From Paracoccaceae bacterium (GTDB lineage Bacteria; Pseudomonadota; Alphaproteobacteria; Rhodobacterales; Rhodobacteraceae), in the NCBI GenBank assembly GCA_902606585.1, contig CACLGX010000004.1, positions 1 through 64,000 of the forward strand: DNA of 64,000 nucleotides. The letters run 5' to 3'. Positions 18,706-28,262 of this stretch are shown in pieces. Below the pieces are notes generated by a model. The model searched no databases. It was not told where the DNA came from and worked only from the letters and a program-made list of their open reading frames with translations. The stretch's first letter is position 1, and every line of letters begins with the position of its first letter. The position numbers and the translations under genes were made by a program.

Positions 18706-19200
18706 TTAAATAGTCCAATCAGCTCTTGGAAAATGGCAAGTATAGCCATTTGGATTTTTAACTAAGTAATCTTGGTGATAAGACTCAGCTTCCCAAAACT
18801 CTTCCGCAGAAGTTACTTTCGTAACAACCTTGCCTGGCCATTTTTTTGAACTTTCGATATCAGAAATCATTTTAAAAGCTTCTTCCCGTTGTTCTGACGA
18901 CGTGGTAAAAATATGTGATCGATAACTATCCCCAATATCGTTTCCCTGCCTATCAATAGTTGTGGGGTCATGGATTTGAAAAAAAAATTTTAACAAGCGG
19001 CGATATGATACTCTCGATGGGTCAAAAAGAATTTCAATTGCCTCGGCATGGCCGGTAGTTTCTGTGCAGACATCTTTGTAAGTTGGGTTTTTTAAGTGTC
19101 CACCCGTGTAACCAACACGCGTTTTGTGTACACCAGGAATCTTCCTCATCAAATCCTCCATACCCCAAAAACAACCACCAGCTAAAATTGCTATTTCCAT
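18706..19200 (-). CDS. msrA: Peptide methionine-S-sulfoxide reductase MsrA
   Basis: MsrA of 164 residues with the catalytic Cys10 in [10 protein letters not shown] and the family's GYTGG, TGHAE and FFQIHDPTT motifs. It reduces the S epimer of methionine sulfoxide in proteins. Its ATG follows the msrB stop by one base, with GGAGA as ribosome binding site inside the msrB end, so the pair is coupled. There are no further Cys in the tail apart from that in [10 protein letters not shown], which may serve as resolving residue. Confidence 0.96.
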   Translation of the reverse strand: MEIAILAGGCFWGMEDLMRKIPGVHKTRVGYTGGHLKNPTYKDVCTETTGHAEAIEILFDPSRVSYRRLLKFFFQIHDPTTIDRQGNDIGDSYRSHIFTTSSEQREEAFKMISDIESSKKWPGKVVTKVTSAEEFWEAESYHQDYLVKNPNGYTCHFPRADWTI

Positions 19201-19201
19201 T

Positions 19202-19642
19202 TTATTCTCCTACTAGCTCCACAAACTTGCCATAGCCCTCAGCCTCCATGTCATTTAAATGTATAAATCTTAGGCTTGCCGAATTTATACAGTATCGGAG
19301 GCCTCCTCGATCTTTGGGTCCATCTGGAAAAACATGGCCTAAGTGGCTGTCCCCATTTGTGGAACGTACTTCGGTTCTGATCATCCCATGAGAAGTATCC
19401 GAAATCTCAGTTACATAAGATGCTTCAACAGGTTTTGTAAAACTGGGCCAACCACAGCCGCTTTCATACTTATCGTCCGATATAAAAAGTGGCTCACCAG
19501 AAACGATGTCGACATAAATGCCTGGCTCTTTATTATACAAAAGTTTCCCAGTCCCAGGTCTTTCAGTACCGTTTTCCTGAGTGACCCAATATTCCTCTGG
19601 GCTTAAAAGTGCGATTGCCTCTGAATTCTTATGATAGTTCAT
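19202..19642 (-). CDS. msrB: Peptide methionine-R-sulfoxide reductase MsrB, zinc-free type
   Basis: MsrB of 146 residues. Catalytic Cys118 ([11 protein letters not shown]) and a candidate resolving Cys63 (SGCGWPSF) are present. Both zinc CxxC pairs of the common form are gone: the first reads D45-I-V-S48 and the second S94-T-N-G97, so this is the zinc-free subclass. The ATG at 19642 has GGAGAG upstream and gives the usual N-terminus; the longer frame adds 18 unlike residues. It reduces the R epimer, complementing MsrA encoded directly downstream. Confidence 0.95.
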   Translation of the reverse strand: MNYHKNSEAIALLSPEEYWVTQENGTERPGTGKLLYNKEPGIYVDIVSGEPLFISDDKYESGCGWPSFTKPVEASYVTEISDTSHGMIRTEVRSTNGDSHLGHVFPDGPKDRGGLRYCINSASLRFIHLNDMEAEGYGKFVELVGE

Positions 19643-19795
19643 TGTAAACTCTCCACTTATTATCCTAAAACTTGGGGTAAATTTTATTAATTTCAATCTA
19701 TGAAAGAAAGTATATTTAAATTTGATAAAAATTGTATTTAAATCTTAGGCCTATTATACCCCAAAACGAGTAATATTTTCTTGAAAGGAATAGAT

Positions 19796-20170
19796 ATGAA
19801 AACAGCTAAAGACTATCTAAAAGAAGCAAATTCTGTTGTTGAAAAAATATCACCAGCTGAAGGGATAGAGCAGCACAAATCTGGTAATTTGGTAGTTGTA
19901 GATGTAAGAGACTCTTCTGAGTTCCCAGCAACAGGCACTGTTCAAGGCGCTCTAAGAATTCCTCGAGGTCTAATAGAGTTCTTCGCAGATGATACCCACC
20001 CCATGCATAACAGCGCGCTGAAAAAAGATGCCCAAATTGGAATTATCTGTGCCGTAGGAGGTCAAGCCGCTCTTACAGCTAAAACAATGAAAGATATGGG
20101 TTTTGAAAATGTCGTTAACCTTGGTGGAGTAAGTGGTTGGGCTGAAGCTGGCGGGCCAATGGAAGATTAA
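19796..20170 (+). CDS. Single-domain rhodanese-like protein
   Basis: A rhodanese domain of 124 residues with VVDVRDSSEF near residue 34 and the active-site loop ICAVGGQAAL, in which Cys85 would carry the persulfide. The six-residue loop is the sulfurtransferase type. The start at 19796 is chosen because AAAGGA lies immediately upstream. It is divergent from msrAB and overlaps the serB 3' end by 4 bases tail to tail. The acceptor is unknown; no signal peptide is present, so it is cytoplasmic. Confidence 0.87.
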   Translation: MKTAKDYLKEANSVVEKISPAEGIEQHKSGNLVVVDVRDSSEFPATGTVQGALRIPRGLIEFFADDTHPMHNSALKKDAQIGIICAVGGQAALTAKTMKDMGFENVVNLGGVSGWAEAGGPMED

Positions 20171-21042
20171 AATACAAAATTGTCTTTTGAATAGCCTTGA
20201 ATAAATAACAGCGATGTTAAATCACCGAAATTAATACGGATATCGCATTGCTCTGCAACAGATGGTTTGGCGTGAAGAGCGACACCTGTCCCAGCTTTAC
20301 TCAACATATCTAAATCGTTGGCTCCATCACCAACCGCGATCACCTGTCTGGCAGATAAATTAAATTTACTCGCTATACGGTCTAATTGCTCAACTTTAGC
20401 CTTTTTGCCCAGAATTGGTTTTTTTACTTTTCCAGTTAACTTATTTTCGCTTGTTAGCAAAACATTCGCGTGATTTTCATCAAAGCCTAGGTAGGCAGAA
20501 ACTTTATCTGTAAACGTAGTAAATCCCCCTGAAACAAGAGCACAATAGGAACCATTTGCTTTCATCGTTGATAAGAGAGTTGATGCACCAGGCGTGTAAG
20601 TTATTCGTTCTTTGAGAACTTTATCAATAATCTGCGTGGACAAGCCCTTCAACAATGCGACTCTCTCAGTTAAGGCTTCTTCAAAGTCTAATTTACCCTT
20701 CATCGCTTCGGCTGTAATAAATTTCACCCGTTCTCCAATTCCAATTTCACTGGCAAGCTCGTCTATGCATTCCTGCTGGATTATAGTGCTATCCATATCT
20801 GCAAGCAGAATAGATTTTTTACGCATTTTGTCTTCCTGAATCACCAAATCGATTTTTAGTTCTTGAAATTTTGACCACATAGACCAACGGTCAGTAGGAA
20901 TTTTGGGTATGATAAATTCAGCAGCTTCTTCACTTGAAAGATAAAAATAGTCTTTAGCTTCCCAAGCCTCACACAGATTTTTAACGAGTTTTGATTTCAA
21001 TAGGCGGGAATTAGGAGGTGCAATTAGTGTAACTGCATACAT
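20167..21042 (-). CDS. serB: Phosphoserine phosphatase
   Basis: A HAD phosphatase of 291 residues. The nucleophile Asp82 and acid Asp84 lie in LADMDSTII, with SGGFTTF and GDGANDLDML as later HAD motifs. The ~75-residue N-terminal extension is typical of the longer proteobacterial SerB. It performs the last step of serine synthesis. The gene is divergent from serC-serA, so the whole phosphorylated serine pathway is encoded within 4 kb. Confidence 0.96.
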   Translation of the reverse strand: MYAVTLIAPPNSRLLKSKLVKNLCEAWEAKDYFYLSSEEAAEFIIPKIPTDRWSMWSKFQELKIDLVIQEDKMRKKSILLADMDSTIIQQECIDELASEIGIGERVKFITAEAMKGKLDFEEALTERVALLKGLSTQIIDKVLKERITYTPGASTLLSTMKANGSYCALVSGGFTTFTDKVSAYLGFDENHANVLLTSENKLTGKVKKPILGKKAKVEQLDRIASKFNLSARQVIAVGDGANDLDMLSKAGTGVALHAKPSVAEQCDIRINFGDLTSLLFIQGYSKDNFVF

Positions 21043-21139
21043 AATTAAACTTTCATAGAGCCAAGGACCAAAACCCTTTAATCTCTCTGCCTATAACTAG
21101 ATTTTTATTGTTGTTAAAGGCAAGAATATCAATTAATTC

Positions 21140-21186
21140 GATATTTGGGACACCTCTCCCCAACGAGAGGCGAATATCTGGAAGGG
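21140..21186 (+). ncRNA. serC leader hairpin (candidate serC RNA motif)
   Basis: The leader of serC folds into a perfect stem CCTCTC (21153-21158) / GAGAGG (21165-21170) with loop CCCAAC, enclosed by a second stem GATATT (21140-21145) / AATATC (21173-21178). The outer stem ends one base before the ribosome binding site GGAAGGG (21180-21186). A cis-regulatory serC RNA motif has been described upstream of serC in Alphaproteobacteria; I could not compare to its covariance model. Confidence 0.6.
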
Positions 21187-21194
21187 TAACAGAC

Positions 21195-22340
21195 ATGGAT
21201 ATTAAAAGACCGGTTACGCGGCCGGACAGCGCTTATTTTTCTTCAGGCCCCTGTGCCAAAAATCCCTCTTTTGAATTAACTAAGCTCGCTGATGCTCCAC
21301 TTGGAAGATCCCATCGTGCTGAAGCTGGTAAAGCAAGGCTGAAACTAGCAATCGAAGAAACAAGAAAGATTCTCGAAATTCCGAGTGATTATAGAATTGC
21401 TATAGTACCCGCTTCGGATACAGGTGCTGTCGAGATGGCAATGTGGTCTATGCTAGGAGCCAGAGCTGTAACCATGGTAGCCTGGGAAAGTTTTGGGGAT
21501 GGGTGGGTCAACGATGCCGTTAAACAACTTAAGCTAGATGCTAAAATCTTTAATGCCGACTATGGTGAAATCGTAGATATGGAAAACCTGGATTATGATA
21601 CTGACATTGTATTTACCTGGAATGGCACCACCTCAGGTGTCTGCCTCAAGGATGGAAACGCAATACCACATGATAGGTTAGGTCTCACAATTTGTGATGC
21701 AACCTCGGCTGCATTTGCTATGGATTTACCTTGGGCAAAATTGGACGTGACAACCTTTAGTTGGCAAAAAGTTCTAGGTGGAGAAGCGGCACATGGCATG
21801 CTTATCCTTTCTCCAAGAGCAGCGCAAAGATTGGAGAACTATACTCCTTCCTGGCCCGTTCCAAAGATATTTCGACTTACAAAAAATGGAAAACTTATTG
21901 AAAGTATTTTTGAAGGTGCAACAATTAATACACCATCAATGCTGGCCGTAGAGGACTATCTACTTTCACTTGAATGGGCAAAAAGAGTTGGTGGAAAAAA
22001 TGAGCTCATCAATAGAGCAAAAAGAAATGCCAAAGCCATTTGGGATTTTTGTGACAGTCGGGATTGGATAGAAAATCTAGCCGTTAATCCTTCCACACGA
22101 TCTACGACTTCCGTTTGCCTGAAATTCAAAGACAACCGAATTACTGACGGTCATTCCTTTGCAAATAGAATAGCCAAGCGGCTAGAAAATGAGAAAGTGG
22201 CTTTTGATGTTGGAGCCTACAGAGATGCCCCACCAGGTCTTAGAATTTGGTGCGGAAGTACAGTGGAAACTTCTGATATAGAAAAAATGTTGCCCTGGAT
22301 AGATTGGGCTTTTCATGAAGAAATTCAGGCCAGCTGTTAA
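21195..22340 (+). CDS. serC: Phosphoserine aminotransferase, Methanosarcina type
   Basis: A class V PLP aminotransferase of 381 residues. The Schiff-base lysine is in TFSWQKVLGGEAAHGM and the N-terminus shows YFSSGPCAKNP. This divergent SerC subfamily is the one usual in Alphaproteobacteria. The ATG at 21195 is set by GGAAGGG at 21180-21186; the longer frame passes through the leader hairpin. It converts 3-phosphohydroxypyruvate to phosphoserine with glutamate. serA follows after 63 bases, starting with a run of eight C. Confidence 0.95.
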   Translation: MDIKRPVTRPDSAYFSSGPCAKNPSFELTKLADAPLGRSHRAEAGKARLKLAIEETRKILEIPSDYRIAIVPASDTGAVEMAMWSMLGARAVTMVAWESFGDGWVNDAVKQLKLDAKIFNADYGEIVDMENLDYDTDIVFTWNGTTSGVCLKDGNAIPHDRLGLTICDATSAAFAMDLPWAKLDVTTFSWQKVLGGEAAHGMLILSPRAAQRLENYTPSWPVPKIFRLTKNGKLIESIFEGATINTPSMLAVEDYLLSLEWAKRVGGKNELINRAKRNAKAIWDFCDSRDWIENLAVNPSTRSTTSVCLKFKDNRITDGHSFANRIAKRLENEKVAFDVGAYRDAPPGLRIWCGSTVETSDIEKMLPWIDWAFHEEIQASC

Positions 22341-22403
22341 CCCCCCCCAAATCATGAGTATTCACGAATTTAATTTCATAATTTAGTAAGGAAGATCCAT
22401 TAA

Positions 22404-24014
22404 ATGGCACCTAAAGTATTAGTATCAGACAAGTTAAGCGAAACAGCAGTTCAAATATTTATCGATCGCGGTATCGAAGTGGATTTTATGCCAGACTTGG
22501 GAAAAGACAAAGAAGCTTTGGCTAAAGCAATTGGAAACTACGACGGTTTGGCAATCCGGTCTGCAACCAAGGTAACTCCAACTATTTTAAAAAATGCCCA
22601 TAAACTGAAAGTAATAGGTCGAGCTGGCATAGGAACCGATAACATAAATAAAGAAGCGGCCTCCAAACAGGGTATAGTTGTTATGAATACACCATTTGGA
22701 AACATGATAACTACTGCTGAACACGCGATAGCTATGATGTTCGCTGTTGCCAGGCAGATTCCGCAAGCAAGTGCATCAACTCGTGCAGGCAAATGGGAAA
22801 AATCAAAATTTATGGGTGTCGAACTAACGGGAAAAATCTTGGGCGTAATTGGCGCAGGTAACATCGGGGGAATTGTTTGCGAGCGCGCCCGCAATTTAAA
22901 AATGAAAGTATTGGTATATGATCCTTTTTTGTCCAATGAAAAGGCGCTTGAAATGGGTGTTGAAAAAATAGAAGGGCTAAAAGATTTACTGCCAAAAGCA
23001 GACTTCATAACCTTACATGTCCCTCTAACAGATATGACCAAAAATATTTTAAGCCGCGAGAATTTAAAAAAGACTAAAAAAGGTGTTCGGATTATTAATT
23101 GTGCAAGAGGGGGACTAGTAGACGAAAGTGCCTTAGCAGAGCTTTTAAAAAGCGGCCACGTGGCGGGGGCCGCTTTAGACGTTTTTGAGGAAGAACCAGC
23201 AAACAGTAATCCTCTTTTTAATATACCTAATGTCGTTTGCACTCCCCACTTAGGCGCAGCAACAATTGAGGCCCAGGAAAACGTAGCTCTTCAAATTGCC
23301 GAACAAATGTCTAATTATCTTCTTGAGGGTGCTGTAGAAAATGCCCTCAACATGCCCTCTATGAGTGCAGAAGAAGCAAAGGTTATGGGGCCTTGGGTTA
23401 AATTATCACAATATTTGGGAAGTTTCGCTGGCCAGATGACTGATGAGCCTGTCAAAGCTATCAATATATTATATGACGGCCTTGTTTCTAAAATGAATTT
23501 ACCGGCGCTGAACAGCAGTGTGATTTCTGGAATTATGACAAAAGCCAACCCAGACGTAAACATGGTCTCCGCACCAATAATCGCAAAAGAGCGTGGGATT
23601 AAAATAAGCACTACAAATCAAGACAAAGCTGGCGCTTTCGAGGGCTACATTAAAGTGACAGTCGTTACAGAAAAAAGAGAACGCTCAGTGGCTGGCACTG
23701 TCTTTAGCGATGGCAAACCTCGTTTTATTCAAATTAAAGGCATCAACATCGATGCTGAAGTTGGTCCTCACATGCTGTACACAACAAATAAGGACGTTCC
23801 TGGCATAATTGGTGTTCTAGGAAAAACACTTGGTGATAACGATGTTAATATTGCAAACTTTACTCTTGGCAGATCCCAAGCAGGTGGCCAAGCGATTGCT
23901 TTGTTGTATGTAGATAATCCAATCTCGGATACAGTTATTGGAGCTTTAAAAGCCACCGGTGTTTTTGGACAAGCGAAAGCATTAAATTTTCCAGTTGAAA
24001 ACCCAAACAGTTAG
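22404..24014 (+). CDS. serA: D-3-phosphoglycerate dehydrogenase
   Basis: A type-1 PGDH of 536 residues. The catalytic region has RAGIGTDNIN, the NAD site GVIGAGNIGG, NCARGGLVDE, and the Glu/His pair in FEEEP and PHLGAAT. After the dehydrogenase core come the intervening (ASB) domain and the C-terminal ACT domain (LYTTNKDVPGIIGVLG), which permits serine feedback. AAGGAAG precedes the ATG. It catalyses the first committed step of serine synthesis and is co-transcribed with serC. Confidence 0.97.
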   Translation: MAPKVLVSDKLSETAVQIFIDRGIEVDFMPDLGKDKEALAKAIGNYDGLAIRSATKVTPTILKNAHKLKVIGRAGIGTDNINKEAASKQGIVVMNTPFGNMITTAEHAIAMMFAVARQIPQASASTRAGKWEKSKFMGVELTGKILGVIGAGNIGGIVCERARNLKMKVLVYDPFLSNEKALEMGVEKIEGLKDLLPKADFITLHVPLTDMTKNILSRENLKKTKKGVRIINCARGGLVDESALAELLKSGHVAGAALDVFEEEPANSNPLFNIPNVVCTPHLGAATIEAQENVALQIAEQMSNYLLEGAVENALNMPSMSAEEAKVMGPWVKLSQYLGSFAGQMTDEPVKAINILYDGLVSKMNLPALNSSVISGIMTKANPDVNMVSAPIIAKERGIKISTTNQDKAGAFEGYIKVTVVTEKRERSVAGTVFSDGKPRFIQIKGINIDAEVGPHMLYTTNKDVPGIIGVLGKTLGDNDVNIANFTLGRSQAGGQAIALLYVDNPISDTVIGALKATGVFGQAKALNFPVENPNS

Positions 24015-24158
24015 CGACTTCGAAGCGGCGTAACTTTTATAAATAAAATTAAAATTCAATCTGGGTTCGACCTTTTAGCTTTTTTAGTTCATATGAAAAT
24101 TTATCAATTAGTATTGGCCATCTTGCATTTTTTCATAAATTTGTTCTAAAACCTATCA

Positions 24159-25073
24159 ATGTTTACAATTGCTGCTCTTTACCATTTTACGCGTTTTAAA
24201 AATCATTTAGAATTGCGTGAACCACTGCAAAAAAAGTGCGAAGATTTAGGCATAAGTGGGTCTCTGTTACTTGCTTCAGAAGGGATAAACGGCACGATTG
24301 CTGGTACAGATGAAAGTATAGAAAAAATACTTGTCTATATAAAAAAGATGCCAGGCTGTGCCGATTTAGAATACAAGACAAGTGTTTCAAAACTTCCACC
24401 GTTTCCTAGAATGAAAGTGAAATTAAAAAAAGAAATAGTCACGATGGGTCAACCAAATATTGATCCCAAAGCTAGGGTTGGACATTATGTCGATCCATCT
24501 GATTGGAATTCAGTTTTAAATGATCCCGATGTTATTGTGATCGATACGCGTAATGAGTATGAGGTTGATATAGGTACATTTAAAGGTGCTATAAACCCTC
24601 AAACTAGTTCGTTTAGAGAGTTCCCCGCTTGGTGGGAAAAAAATAAAGCAAAATTTAAAAACAAAACTATCGCGATGTTTTGTACGGGAGGAATTCGCTG
24701 CGAGAAATCAACGAACTATCTTATTGGACAAGGTGTTAAGAATGTCTCTCATTTAAAAGGTGGAATATTAAAATATTTAGAAGAAACGTCCAAAGAGCAA
24801 AGTGAATGGGAGGGCGACTGCTTTGTATTTGATGCACGAGTATCCGTTGGGCATCAACTAAAAGAGGGCCCCCACAAATTATGTTATGCCTGCAGGCAAC
24901 CCATACTGCCCGAAGATAAAGAACGTTCCGAATATGAACATGGTGTTTCGTGTCACAAGTGCGAAAGCAAAACTACTGAAGCTGACAAAAGCCGGTTCCG
25001 GGAAAGGCAAAAACAAATCCAATTATCTCGAAAACGCGGACAAAAGCACATGGCCGGCTATGACGAAAATTAA
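24159..25073 (+). CDS. trhO: tRNA uridine(34) hydroxylase TrhO
   Basis: A YceA/UPF0176-type protein of 304 residues: an N-terminal acylphosphatase-like domain (about 1-100), a rhodanese domain with Cys175 in MFCTGGIRC and a second Cys at 181, then a Cys-rich tail (CYACRQPI and CHKCE) that may bind metal. The family makes 5-hydroxyuridine at tRNA position 34 with O2. It overlaps the hydantoinase-like gene by 4 bases tail to tail. Confidence 0.92.
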   Translation: MFTIAALYHFTRFKNHLELREPLQKKCEDLGISGSLLLASEGINGTIAGTDESIEKILVYIKKMPGCADLEYKTSVSKLPPFPRMKVKLKKEIVTMGQPNIDPKARVGHYVDPSDWNSVLNDPDVIVIDTRNEYEVDIGTFKGAINPQTSSFREFPAWWEKNKAKFKNKTIAMFCTGGIRCEKSTNYLIGQGVKNVSHLKGGILKYLEETSKEQSEWEGDCFVFDARVSVGHQLKEGPHKLCYACRQPILPEDKERSEYEHGVSCHKCESKTTEADKSRFRERQKQIQLSRKRGQKHMAGYDEN

Positions 25074-27073
25074 CTTATGGCGATTCTTGGACGCCCAGAT
25101 GCTTCCACTAAAACATTTGCCTCTACGAAAACTACACGGTTCTCTATATTGGCCGTTTTTATCTCTTTATCAATATTCACAGTGACATTTTCTGCACCAG
25201 CTTCTTTTGCCTTCTGAATACTCTTCTCCGTTAATTTTTCTTCTAATACCTTCAAGGCTTTCGCCTCACTAGTAAAATTGACAGGCTTTCCATCGAGATG
25301 AACAAGATATTTCCCCTCAGAAGGAGAAGAAATCACCCCTGACTCCCTCATAACAATCTTCCCAACAACAGCACCGATAGCATTTGCCACGCCGGCATAT
25401 TCAGGTAAAATAACCTCACAATTTAATTTATCACCAACAGCGGGATAATAGGTTGGTGCCGAAGCTCCTAGGCCTATAATTTTTTTACTAATCCCAACAT
25501 TAACTTTTATTAAATCACTATACCCCACAAGGCCAAACTGGGTCAGAGGGTGTTTAGCTAAGACATCTGGCTTATCTCCAAAATCAACCTTTTCTTCCGA
25601 AAAGGCCATTTCTAATATAGCGCTACTTGTCTGCTTTGTAAGCCGGCAAACTATCCTTTCAGCCATCTGTGCAGTTGAGGAAGCCAAAAGCTCTCCTGAT
25701 CCACTACGGCGTCGGGCAAAAAGATCGATAGCCTTAATCGCTGCTTCTTTATCCCAGGCGTTTGATTTACCAAGTACATGACTAGCGTCGGAAGGTGTAA
25801 CAGCTGAAATTTGAGCAACACCCAAGGAAACTAATTTAATTACAGACTGCAAATCTAGGCGAGATTTAATCACCTCACTCATGGGATAGAATTGTTCACC
25901 AATTCTCCCATAAACTTTATCATCGCGCTCGGATAGTACTGGATCTGTTGAGGTCCTAGTTCTTCTTATAAATCGCGCATCAAAATCATTCGGTGTTTCA
26001 TTTTTAAGTTGGTTATCCAAGGTTTGATGAATCAAGTCTGGATCAATTGATGCGGCCAAAGCAACTGGTATTACTCTTTTAGGGCCCAAGGAAATATCCC
26101 CGCCTAAACCCTCCACCCTCAATTTAACCTCACTATCACCACCTAATCCAAACGTATACATAGCTACAGCTTCTACCATAGTTCTGTAAGGGCCAACACT
26201 TGCCCCTCTTGGGTCAATAGCAGGCTTTCCTCCCATCAAGACAGCTATGTCAGTTGTTGTGCCCCCAATATCCGAGATAATTGCTTCTGTTTCGCCTGTT
26301 AACCATTGTGCCCCTACAATTGAAGCAGCGGGCCCACTCAAAATGGTTTCAATTGGTTTTTCGCGCGCTTGCGCTGCGCTGATTAAAGCGCCATCCCCTC
26401 TTACAACCATCAGTGGTGCTAAGATTCCAAGGCTCTTTATGACATGTTCAGCTTTTATAATGAGCAAATCAATTAGAGCGATTAATCGCGCATTTAAAAC
26501 TGCTGTCAGAGCTCTCTTTGGGCCATTGAGTTTAGCCGAAATTTGATGAGATAAGCTCACAGGTTTATCTGTCAATTTGCGAATAATTTCTGCAGCTTCT
26601 AATTCATGCTCTGGGTTCCTCACTGCAAATTGTGAACAAACTGCATAAGCGGAAACGCCTTTAATTTCAGATGCCCACCTCGACAATTTGTTTTTTTCAA
26701 GCGGACTTTTTTCGAAGCCTGCATAATTATGACCGCCCTCAATAACTAAAAAAGGATCCCCTTTCAGTGCATCAAAAATTGAGTGTTTCTCAAGATCGCT
26801 ATCCTGAAAACCAATCATGACTAATGCAACTCTATCTCCTTGTCCCTCAACTAAAGCATTAGTTGCTAAGGTAGTTGATAGAGAAACTAGAGAAATTTTC
26901 TCTGATGCTGTATTTCTCTGTTTTACCGCTTTTTGTATTGCTGATCCAATCCCTAACGATAAATCGCTGTGAGTTGTAAGGGCTTTAGAAAAAGCAATAA
27001 CACGTTCCTCATCTTCTAAAATAACCGCGTCAGTATAAGTACCACCAGTGTCAACGCCTAAAATAAATGACAT
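25070..27073 (-). CDS. Hydantoinase/oxoprolinase subunit A-like protein
   Basis: A protein of 667 residues with the N-terminal Hydant_A_N domain (GVDTGGTYTDAVIL), the ATPase-like HyuA core (SDIGGTTTDIAVL, VEAVAMYTFGLGGDSEV) and a C-terminal beta-rich part. Related enzymes use ATP to open hydantoin or oxoproline rings and normally work with a HyuB subunit. No hyuB is adjacent; the neighbours are trhO and queG. AAGGAA precedes the ATG. The substrate is unknown. Confidence 0.86.
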   Translation of the reverse strand: MSFILGVDTGGTYTDAVILEDEERVIAFSKALTTHSDLSLGIGSAIQKAVKQRNTASEKISLVSLSTTLATNALVEGQGDRVALVMIGFQDSDLEKHSIFDALKGDPFLVIEGGHNYAGFEKSPLEKNKLSRWASEIKGVSAYAVCSQFAVRNPEHELEAAEIIRKLTDKPVSLSHQISAKLNGPKRALTAVLNARLIALIDLLIIKAEHVIKSLGILAPLMVVRGDGALISAAQAREKPIETILSGPAASIVGAQWLTGETEAIISDIGGTTTDIAVLMGGKPAIDPRGASVGPYRTMVEAVAMYTFGLGGDSEVKLRVEGLGGDISLGPKRVIPVALAASIDPDLIHQTLDNQLKNETPNDFDARFIRRTRTSTDPVLSERDDKVYGRIGEQFYPMSEVIKSRLDLQSVIKLVSLGVAQISAVTPSDASHVLGKSNAWDKEAAIKAIDLFARRRSGSGELLASSTAQMAERIVCRLTKQTSSAILEMAFSEEKVDFGDKPDVLAKHPLTQFGLVGYSDLIKVNVGISKKIIGLGASAPTYYPAVGDKLNCEVILPEYAGVANAIGAVVGKIVMRESGVISSPSEGKYLVHLDGKPVNFTSEAKALKVLEEKLTEKSIQKAKEAGAENVTVNIDKEIKTANIENRVVFVEANVLVEASGRPRIAIS

Positions 27074-27145
27074 TTTTATTCCTTAAGCTATTTTAAAATC
27101 ATTTAATTTATTATTTGCGAACGGTCTGTTCATTTGCGGCAGGTT

Positions 27146-28183
27146 TTATCCGTTTAGTTCCCTTTTTGCCCATTGCGCAGCATCTGCAACAACGGGGTTA
27201 GGATCTTTTACGAGGTGCTCAATTTTATCCAGATATTTTTTGTTATGCGAATTACCGATAGCATATAATACATTTCTAATAAACCTATCACGACCTATCC
27301 TCTTTATCGGACTCCCTGAAAATTTTTTTCGGAAAGAAAGGTCATCTAAAATTACGAGCTCATCTAACTCTGGTTCTAATAAATCTTCGCGTGCATGGTA
27401 TTTGTTATCAGCGGCCTCTTTTGCAAACTTATTCCAAGGGCATACAGCAAGACAATCATCACAGCCATATATACGGTTTCCAATTTTTGGTCTTAAATGC
27501 TCGGGAACAGGGCTACTACTTTCTATAGTCAGATAGGAAATGCAAAGGCGTGCATCTAGCTTGTATGGTTTCGGAAATGCATTTGTTGGACACACGTCTA
27601 GGCAAGAAGTGCATGTCCCACAATTGCTTATTTCCATGCTATCTTCTTCGATATTAAGAGTAGTGAATATCGATCCAATAAAGAACCAACTTCCTAAATC
27701 TCTACTGACCAAGTTTGTATGCTTACCCTGCCAACCCAGTCCCGCTGCCTGACCTAAAGCCTTTTCAGGAACAGGAGCTGTATCAACAAAGACCTTCACT
27801 TCACATTCAAACTCTTTCACTAGCCATCGGGCTAAGCGTTTTAATCGCTTTTTGACTACATCATGATAATCTTTGTTTTGCGCATAGACAGAAATCGCAC
27901 CTTTTTCAGGTTTTTTTAAAATTTCTAGCGGGTCATGCTTTGGAGAATAGCTTTCGCCTAGCATCACACACGACTGGGCATTTGGCCATAGACTGCTTGG
28001 GTCAGATCTCCACTCTACCTTTTGATTCATCCACGACATTTCACCATGCCTATTTTTATTCAAAAACTCTCGAAGCCTCTGTGAATGCTCTTTCAAACTC
28101 CAAGGTCGGCATATCCTCATAAGGCTAAAGCCCTCAAATTGGGCTCGTTCCTTTAGCTTATGTTTAATGTCATCATTCATCAT
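27146..28183 (-). CDS. queG: Epoxyqueuosine reductase
   Basis: A cobalamin and iron-sulfur enzyme of 345 residues. Two ferredoxin-like cysteine clusters are visible, [12 protein letters not shown] and [13 protein letters not shown], after the DUF1730/cobalamin-binding half ([20 protein letters not shown]). The C-terminus has a short HEAT-like helical pair. It performs the final step of queuosine synthesis on tRNA. Two ATG codons stand in tandem at 28183 and 28180, without a clear ribosome binding site. Confidence 0.95.
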   Translation of the reverse strand: MMNDDIKHKLKERAQFEGFSLMRICRPWSLKEHSQRLREFLNKNRHGEMSWMNQKVEWRSDPSSLWPNAQSCVMLGESYSPKHDPLEILKKPEKGAISVYAQNKDYHDVVKKRLKRLARWLVKEFECEVKVFVDTAPVPEKALGQAAGLGWQGKHTNLVSRDLGSWFFIGSIFTTLNIEEDSMEISNCGTCTSCLDVCPTNAFPKPYKLDARLCISYLTIESSSPVPEHLRPKIGNRIYGCDDCLAVCPWNKFAKEAADNKYHAREDLLEPELDELVILDDLSFRKKFSGSPIKRIGRDRFIRNVLYAIGNSHNKKYLDKIEHLVKDPNPVVADAAQWAKRELNG

Positions 28184-28262
28184 CTAAACGTTTCAAAAGA
28201 TTAAAAATATATCTCAACAAATATAGTTTCGAGGCAAAAAGATAGTAGAAATTAGAAAAATT

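Noticed and set aside
22538..23242. 234-codon open frame antisense to serA
   Set aside because: It overlaps the conserved NAD-binding region of serA on the other strand and resembles no known protein.
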